Positions 59,834-64,000 of a stretch of 64,000 nt of DNA are shown in pieces. The first letter of the stretch is position 1, and each line of letters opens with the position of its first letter. The stretch comes from an uncultured Verrucomicrobiota bacterium (GTDB lineage Bacteria; Verrucomicrobiota; Kiritimatiellia; CAIQIC01; Lenti-01), in NCBI GenBank assembly GCA_938003985.1, contig CALKWZ010000076.1, positions 1 to 64,000 on the forward strand, in the 5' to 3' direction. A program made the position numbers and the translations under genes. The notes under the pieces are model-generated. The model had not been told where the DNA came from. It searched no databases and was given only the letters and a program-made list of their open reading frames with translations.

Positions 59834-61019
59834 CCGGCTGGCCGCGGGCGCGCTCGCCGCGCTGGCCCTGGCCGGCTGCGGCCGCGGCGCCGCCGAGGCG
59901 CCGCGCACGACGGCGACGGCGCGCGGCCCCGTCCGCATGGCCCTGCCGTTCCGCGGCGAGCTGGAAGCGCGCCGCGTGGAGACGATATCCGTCGGCGTGC
60001 AGGGCTCGGCCGTGCTGGCCGAACTCGTGCCCGAAGGCACCCGCGTGGCGGCGGGCGACCTGCTGGCCCGCTTCGACGCCTCGCAGATCGCGCAGGATCT
60101 GGCGCGCCAGGAAAACGAACTCGTCCGCGCCCGCCAGGAGCTCGACAGCCTCGAGAAGGCCGAACTCCCGCTCGAATTGCTCGAACTGGAAACCAAGCGC
60201 CTGGACGCGCGGACCGAACTCGAAGCCGAAGAGCGCTTCCTCGCATCCGTGCGCGACCTGGCCGGGCGCGGCCTGATGGCGCCCGAAGAAGTCGCCCAGC
60301 AGGAAGCCAAGATCGCCGCGCTGAAAACGCGCGGCGAGCAGCTCGACGTCCGGCTCGAACTGACGCAAAAGCACGTCCACGCCGCGCGCCTGGCCAAGGC
60401 GCGCGCCGCGCTGGAAGCCGCCGAGCGGCAGCGCGACTTCACCGCCAGCCAGCTGGCCCTGTGCGAAATGCGCGCGCCGGTGGCCGGCACCGCCACGCTG
60501 GTGCCGCTGCCCGTGGGCGGGGAGTACCGCGTCGCGCACGTCGGCGACACGCTCTACCACAACCAGGCGTTCCTGTGCCTGCCCGATCCCGCCGAGCACG
60601 TCGTGCGCGGCTACGTGGGCGAGGCCGAGCTGCCGTGGATCCAGCCCGGACGCGCCGTCGCGGCCGTCCCCGAGGCGTTTCCCGACGTCCAGTTGACCGG
60701 CCGCGTCGAAAGCGTCGGCGGCATGGCCCAGTCCCGGCCCGGCCAGCCCGCCTGGCGCAAGTTCTTCCCCGTGCTGATCGCGCTCGATCCGTTGCCGCGG
60801 CCGCTGCCGGTGGGCATCACCGTGCGCGCCGACGTCGCCGCGGGCGAAGCGGCCGATGCGCTCTGGCTGCCGCGCGAAGCCGTCGCGTGGCGCAACGGGA
60901 CCGCCATCGTGCAGCGGGCGTCGGGAGAAGAAGTGTCCGTCGCAACGGGCCTGGCCGACGCGACCCGGATCGAGATCGTTTCCGGTCTCGCCGCGGGCGA
61001 CGAGGTGCGCCTGCCTTGA
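59814..61019 (+). CDS. Periplasmic adaptor (HlyD/MacA-like) lipoprotein
   Basis: A 401-aa adaptor subunit. Residues 1-22 form a lipoprotein signal with lipobox LALAGC. The first lipoyl half is VLAELVPEGTRVAAGDLLAR, a long coiled coil spans about 95-215, and the second half is LCEMRAPVAGTATL; beta-barrel and membrane-proximal domains follow. It bridges the inner-membrane permease and TolC. The gene starts inside tolC and its TGA stop overlaps the permease TTG start. Confidence 0.88.
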   Translation: MRNTTINRLAAGALAALALAGCGRGAAEAPRTTATARGPVRMALPFRGELEARRVETISVGVQGSAVLAELVPEGTRVAAGDLLARFDASQIAQDLARQENELVRARQELDSLEKAELPLELLELETKRLDARTELEAEERFLASVRDLAGRGLMAPEEVAQQEAKIAALKTRGEQLDVRLELTQKHVHAARLAKARAALEAAERQRDFTASQLALCEMRAPVAGTATLVPLPVGGEYRVAHVGDTLYHNQAFLCLPDPAEHVVRGYVGEAELPWIQPGRAVAAVPEAFPDVQLTGRVESVGGMAQSRPGQPAWRKFFPVLIALDPLPRPLPVGITVRADVAAGEAADALWLPREAVAWRNGTAIVQRASGEEVSVATGLADATRIEIVSGLAAGDEVRLP

Positions 61020-62161
61020 GGAAATTCGCGGCAGACCTGTGGGCCGGCGTGCGGACGGGACCCGCCCGCGCGGGGCTGGCCTTTTCCAGCCTGGCGCTCG
61101 GCCTGTTCGCCGTGACGGTCTTGCTGGCGACGCTCGAAGCCCTGCAACGGCAGGCGCGGGAACTGGTCGATTCGTTCGGCGCCGGCTCCGTCGTCTTGAC
61201 CCGCGCCGCCGAACCGCGCTGGAACCGCCGGCAGGTGGATTTCTTCCGCGCCAACCTCGGCGCCGAAGCGTGGGTGTCCGGCGTGAAGACGCTGCCCTCG
61301 ATTCCGGGCGTGGATTTCGCCGTGGCCGCGGCCGACGGCGAACTGGCCGGCGCGCGCGGCTGGCGGTGGGCGTCCGGCCGCGCGCTGGACGAACTCGACG
61401 TCCGCCAAGGCGCGCGCCACGCCGTGGCGCCCGTCGAACTGTGCCGGCAACGCGGCTGGCGGACGGGGGAGACGATCGCCGTCGGTCCGGAACTCTATCG
61501 CCTCGTGGGCACGTTCGCGGCCGGCGGCGAATCCGTGCCGGGTCTTGCGCCGGAAACCGTGTTCGTGCCCCATACCGCCGATGCGTTCGAAACGGCCGAT
61601 GCCGACGCCTTGGCGCGGGTGGATGCCTTGCTGTTCCGGGCCCGGCCGGGAACCGCGCCCGAGGCGCTCCGGCGCCGCATCGCGGCCCTGCTGGCCCAGC
61701 CCGGTCTCGGCGCGGACGGCGTCGAGTGGACCACGCCCGAAACCCTCCTGCGGGGCGTCCGCCGCTGGCAGCGGGCCATCGGTTGGACGGCCGGGACGGG
61801 CGGGGCGCTGGGCCTGCTGCTGGGAGCGGCCACGCTGGCCGGCATGCTGTTGACGGGCGTGCGCGAACGGGTTGCGGAAATCGGCCTGCGCCGGGCCCTC
61901 GGCGCGCGCCGGCGCGAAATCGCCGGCCTGTTCGTGGCCGAGGCGCTGGCGCTGACGGGCGCCGCGGCCGTGGCCGGCCTGCTCGCGGCCGAAATCGCCC
62001 TGCGTCTCTGGGGCAGCCGCTTCCCGCTGCCGTTCGAATTCGGGGCGCAAACCCGGCTCTTGCCGCTGGCGCTGGCCGCGGGACTTGCGTTAGGCTGTTC
62101 CGCAGGGCCGGCGTGGATGGCCGCGCGCCTTCCGCCGGCGGAGGCCTTGCGCAATGAATAG
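61016..62161 (+). CDS. FtsX/MacB-type ABC permease without ATPase domain
   Basis: A 381-aa permease. One hydrophobic helix near residue 20-45 is followed by a MacB-like periplasmic domain (about 50-255), and three helices near the C-terminus (about 265-375) flank the FtsX motif VAEIGLRRALGARRREIAGLF. MacB proper has an N-terminal ATPase that is absent here, so a separate ATPase subunit must exist; none is encoded in this transcript. The start is TTG 61016, overlapping the adaptor stop (TTGA); no ATG fits the frame. Confidence 0.82.
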   Translation: MRKFAADLWAGVRTGPARAGLAFSSLALGLFAVTVLLATLEALQRQARELVDSFGAGSVVLTRAAEPRWNRRQVDFFRANLGAEAWVSGVKTLPSIPGVDFAVAAADGELAGARGWRWASGRALDELDVRQGARHAVAPVELCRQRGWRTGETIAVGPELYRLVGTFAAGGESVPGLAPETVFVPHTADAFETADADALARVDALLFRARPGTAPEALRRRIAALLAQPGLGADGVEWTTPETLLRGVRRWQRAIGWTAGTGGALGLLLGAATLAGMLLTGVRERVAEIGLRRALGARRREIAGLFVAEALALTGAAAVAGLLAAEIALRLWGSRFPLPFEFGAQTRLLPLALAAGLALGCSAGPAWMAARLPPAEALRNE

Positions 62162-63692
62162 AAGCATCTGGATGGCGGTCGCGCTGCTGCTGGCGGGCAA
62201 CGCCTGCGCGCGCGAAGAGGAGGCTCCCATGAAAAAGACCTGCATGGAATCGACCTTGGCGGGCTCGTGGTACGACGCGGATCCCGGCCGCCTCCGGACC
62301 GAACTGGAAGGCTATCTCGCGGCGGCGCGCGTGGAATCCGATCCGGCCATTTTCGCCGTGGTCGTGCCGCACGCGGGCTATGCCTATTCCGGGCCTTGCG
62401 CGGCCGTCGGCATGCGCGCCCTGGCCGCGCGCAAGGACCTGGAGCGCGTGGTGGTGATCGGCTTTTCCCACCGCGTGCATCTGCCCAACCGCGCCAGCCT
62501 GCCCGCGACCGAAACCCATTACCGCTCGCCGCTGGGCGAAACCCCGCTGGACGTCGCCGCCATCGCCGCGCTGATGGAAAACCCGCTCTTCGTGGACCGG
62601 GCCGACACCCGCCGCGGCGAAAACAGCGTGGAGCTGCAGTTGCCGCTCCTGCAGGTCGCCTTGGCCGGGCGCGACTGGAAACTGATCCCCGTCACCCTCG
62701 GCCAGCTCGACGACGGCGTCCGCGAGCAGGTCGCCGCGGCGCTGGGCGAACTGCTCGACGGCAAGACCGCTCTGGTCGTCAGCTCCGACTTCACCCACTA
62801 CGGTCCCAATTTCGGCTACGTGCCGTTCCGCACGGACGTGGAGGCCAAGCTGCGCCAGCTCGACGGCGGCGCCATCGCGAAGATCGTCGCCGGCGACGCC
62901 GACGGATTCGCGGCCTACTGCGAAAAAACCGGCGCGACGATCTGCGGACAGGATTCCATCGGCGTCCTGCTGCGGATGCTGCCCGAGAAATTCACCGCCC
63001 GCGAAATCGCCTACGACACGTCCGGGCGCAGCACCGGCGACTGGCGCAATTCCGTCAGCTACGCCAGCATCGGCTTCTACGGTTCCGGCCGGCCCGCGAA
63101 AAAAGCAGCCGCGGCCCCGGCCGCGGCGCAGCAGGCCGCCGAACTGACCGCAACGGACAAGAAGGTCCTGCTGGCCTTGGCGCGCAGTGTCATCGGGCGG
63201 GCGTTGAAGAATGAGCCTTTCTCGGCCGACGACCCTGACGCGCTGTGCACGCCGGCGCTGAAACAGAAAATGGGCGGCTTCGTCACCCTGACCATCGGCG
63301 GCGAGCTGCGCGGGTGCATCGGCGAAATCTTCCCGCGGCGCCCCTTGGCCGATGTCGTCGTCGACCACGCCCACGACGCGGCGTTCGAAGATCCGCGCTT
63401 CCCGCCGCTGACGGCGCGGGAGTTCGCGCAGACGAAGATCGAGATCAGCGCCCTGACGCCGCCGGTGCCCGTGGCGTCGTACGACGACATCGAGATCGGC
63501 CGGCACGGCATGGTGCTCGAACTGGGCGGGCGTTCGGCGGTGTTTTTGCCGCAGGTCGCGCCGGAGCAGGGGTGGGATCTGGCGACCACGCTGACCTACC
63601 TGTCCCGCAAGGCCGGCCTGCCCGGCAACGCCTGGAAAGACCCCCGCGCCAAATTCACCGTCTTCGAGGCCGTCGTCTTCCACGAAGAGTAG
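62154..63692 (+). CDS. MEMO (AmmeMemoRadiSam B) - AMMECR1 (A) fusion
   Basis: A 512-aa fusion. Residues about 30-310 form the MEMO1-like domain (AGSWYDADPGRLRTELEGYL, PHAGYAYSGPCAA, SSDFTHYGPNFGY), which resembles extradiol dioxygenases but has no proven reaction. Residues about 335-512 form the AMMECR1 domain with the diagnostic LRGCIGE. Both are usually separate proteins A and B of the AmmeMemoRadiSam set; the radical SAM partner is not in the window. The N-terminus (1-20) reads as a signal peptide ending in AGNAC, but an internal ATG at 62229 with GAGGAGG five bases upstream gives a form without it. It overlaps the permease gene by eight bases. Confidence 0.9.
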   Translation: MNRSIWMAVALLLAGNACAREEEAPMKKTCMESTLAGSWYDADPGRLRTELEGYLAAARVESDPAIFAVVVPHAGYAYSGPCAAVGMRALAARKDLERVVVIGFSHRVHLPNRASLPATETHYRSPLGETPLDVAAIAALMENPLFVDRADTRRGENSVELQLPLLQVALAGRDWKLIPVTLGQLDDGVREQVAAALGELLDGKTALVVSSDFTHYGPNFGYVPFRTDVEAKLRQLDGGAIAKIVAGDADGFAAYCEKTGATICGQDSIGVLLRMLPEKFTAREIAYDTSGRSTGDWRNSVSYASIGFYGSGRPAKKAAAAPAAAQQAAELTATDKKVLLALARSVIGRALKNEPFSADDPDALCTPALKQKMGGFVTLTIGGELRGCIGEIFPRRPLADVVVDHAHDAAFEDPRFPPLTAREFAQTKIEISALTPPVPVASYDDIEIGRHGMVLELGGRSAVFLPQVAPEQGWDLATTLTYLSRKAGLPGNAWKDPRAKFTVFEAVVFHEE

Positions 63693-64000
63693 GGGCCAAG
63701 ACCGGGACAACCGGGACGAGGGCGTCCCGGCTCCAAACCGCCGCCGGATTTCCGCCTTTGGAGCCCCCGACGACCCCGTCGGGGGATTGGAGCGGAGATG
63801 TTTCGACTCCGGCGCGGTGCGCCTCCGCTCAACATGACCGGAACGTTTCCGAGTTCGCTGTGGCTGGCCTCGTTGAGGCCGGCGGCGGTTCGTTCGAAGA
63901 CCGGCCCCGGCGGAACCGGCTATGAATCGGAATCCGCGTTTTTCGCCGGCCGGTCGAACGGATCGGTTCGCGTGGACAGGCCAACGTAGGCGATCCGGAG
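63693..64000. other. Intergenic region with composite repeats, no gene
   Basis: The stretch contains copy B of the composite hairpin repeat (63698-63788) and a GGCCTC/GAGGCC hairpin near 63862-63876 related to the one near 39142. No credible gene begins before the window ends. Confidence 0.65.
63698..63788. repeat. Composite hairpin repeat, copy B
   Basis: Same GGGACG/CGTCCC and CCCCCGACG/CGTCGGGGG hairpins as copy A at 39221-39293, with an extra CCGGGACAA unit at the left. It begins six bases after the MEMO-AMMECR1 stop and may act as its terminator. Confidence 0.7.

Noticed and set aside
63798..63989. Short open frame at the right end
   Set aside because: It runs through intergenic repeats, lacks a ribosome site and has no recognisable domain.

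Overview
The window is a GC-rich chromosomal segment from a Gram-negative (diderm) bacterium. Outer-membrane and export functions (TolC, periplasmic adaptor, MsbA-type exporter, lipoproteins) show the diderm envelope. A tandem NDK-like protein, an HTH-EIIA phosphotransferase fusion, a GldA/F/G-DUF4340 operon and a very large secreted protein with lamin-tail and MBG repeats suggest the PVC superphylum, perhaps Kiritimatiellota, Lentisphaerota or Verrucomicrobiota. That placement is inference; no rRNA gene is present.

Layout. 1-2.7 kb: three long direct repeats, a processive family 2 glycosyltransferase and a Thr/Gly-rich lipoprotein. 2.9-12.3 kb: an apparent operon hom-lysC-cimA-valS-(tandem NDK)-aspC that links aspartate-family and branched-chain amino acid synthesis to valine charging. 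12.4-16.2 kb: an outer-membrane protein and malic enzyme, convergent with NfeD. 16.2-19.3 kb (minus): trxB, an MsbA-like exporter and a TrpR-family regulator joined by ATGA overlaps. 19.3-25.3 kb (minus): a palindromic 31-bp repeat array, a hydrolase, an exported DEDD exonuclease, nadK, a MITE-like inverted-repeat element, tlyA, an anchored S1/P1-type nuclease, a GNAT and a flavoprotein. 25.4-40.2 kb: a small membrane protein, the HTH-EIIA fusion, an ABC-F ATPase, a 1957-aa secreted protein, malQ, an NCS2 purine permease, a coiled-coil/HTH protein with a Lys/Ala tail, and a class 3 lipase.

40.5-47.7 kb is an accessory island of visibly lower GC. It carries a three-gene toxin-antitoxin-SecB-like chaperone (TAC) module with overlapping genes and a perfect palindrome at the toxin start, a 1491-aa type IIG restriction-modification protein, degraded gene remnants and a GIY-YIG protein. 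It ends next to tRNA-Ser(GGA), a 39-nt duplicate of part of that tRNA, and tRNA-Leu(CAA).

48.5-51.4 kb: a CstA-type transporter and a LacI-family regulator with a palindromic operator candidate between them, then a second 31-bp palindromic array. 51.5-58.2 kb (minus): a six-gene operon of GldA/GldF/GldG-like ABC components, a DUF4340 protein, a PHP-like protein and a glycosyltransferase. 58.4-63.7 kb: TolC, adaptor, an FtsX/MacB-type permease without its own ATPase domain, and a MEMO-AMMECR1 fusion. Translational coupling by 4-bp stop/start overlaps is used again and again. The most unusual content is the TAC/IIG island, the two 31-bp palindromic arrays, the signal-peptide-bearing DnaQ-like exonuclease, and the MITE-like element that supplies the tlyA stop codon.
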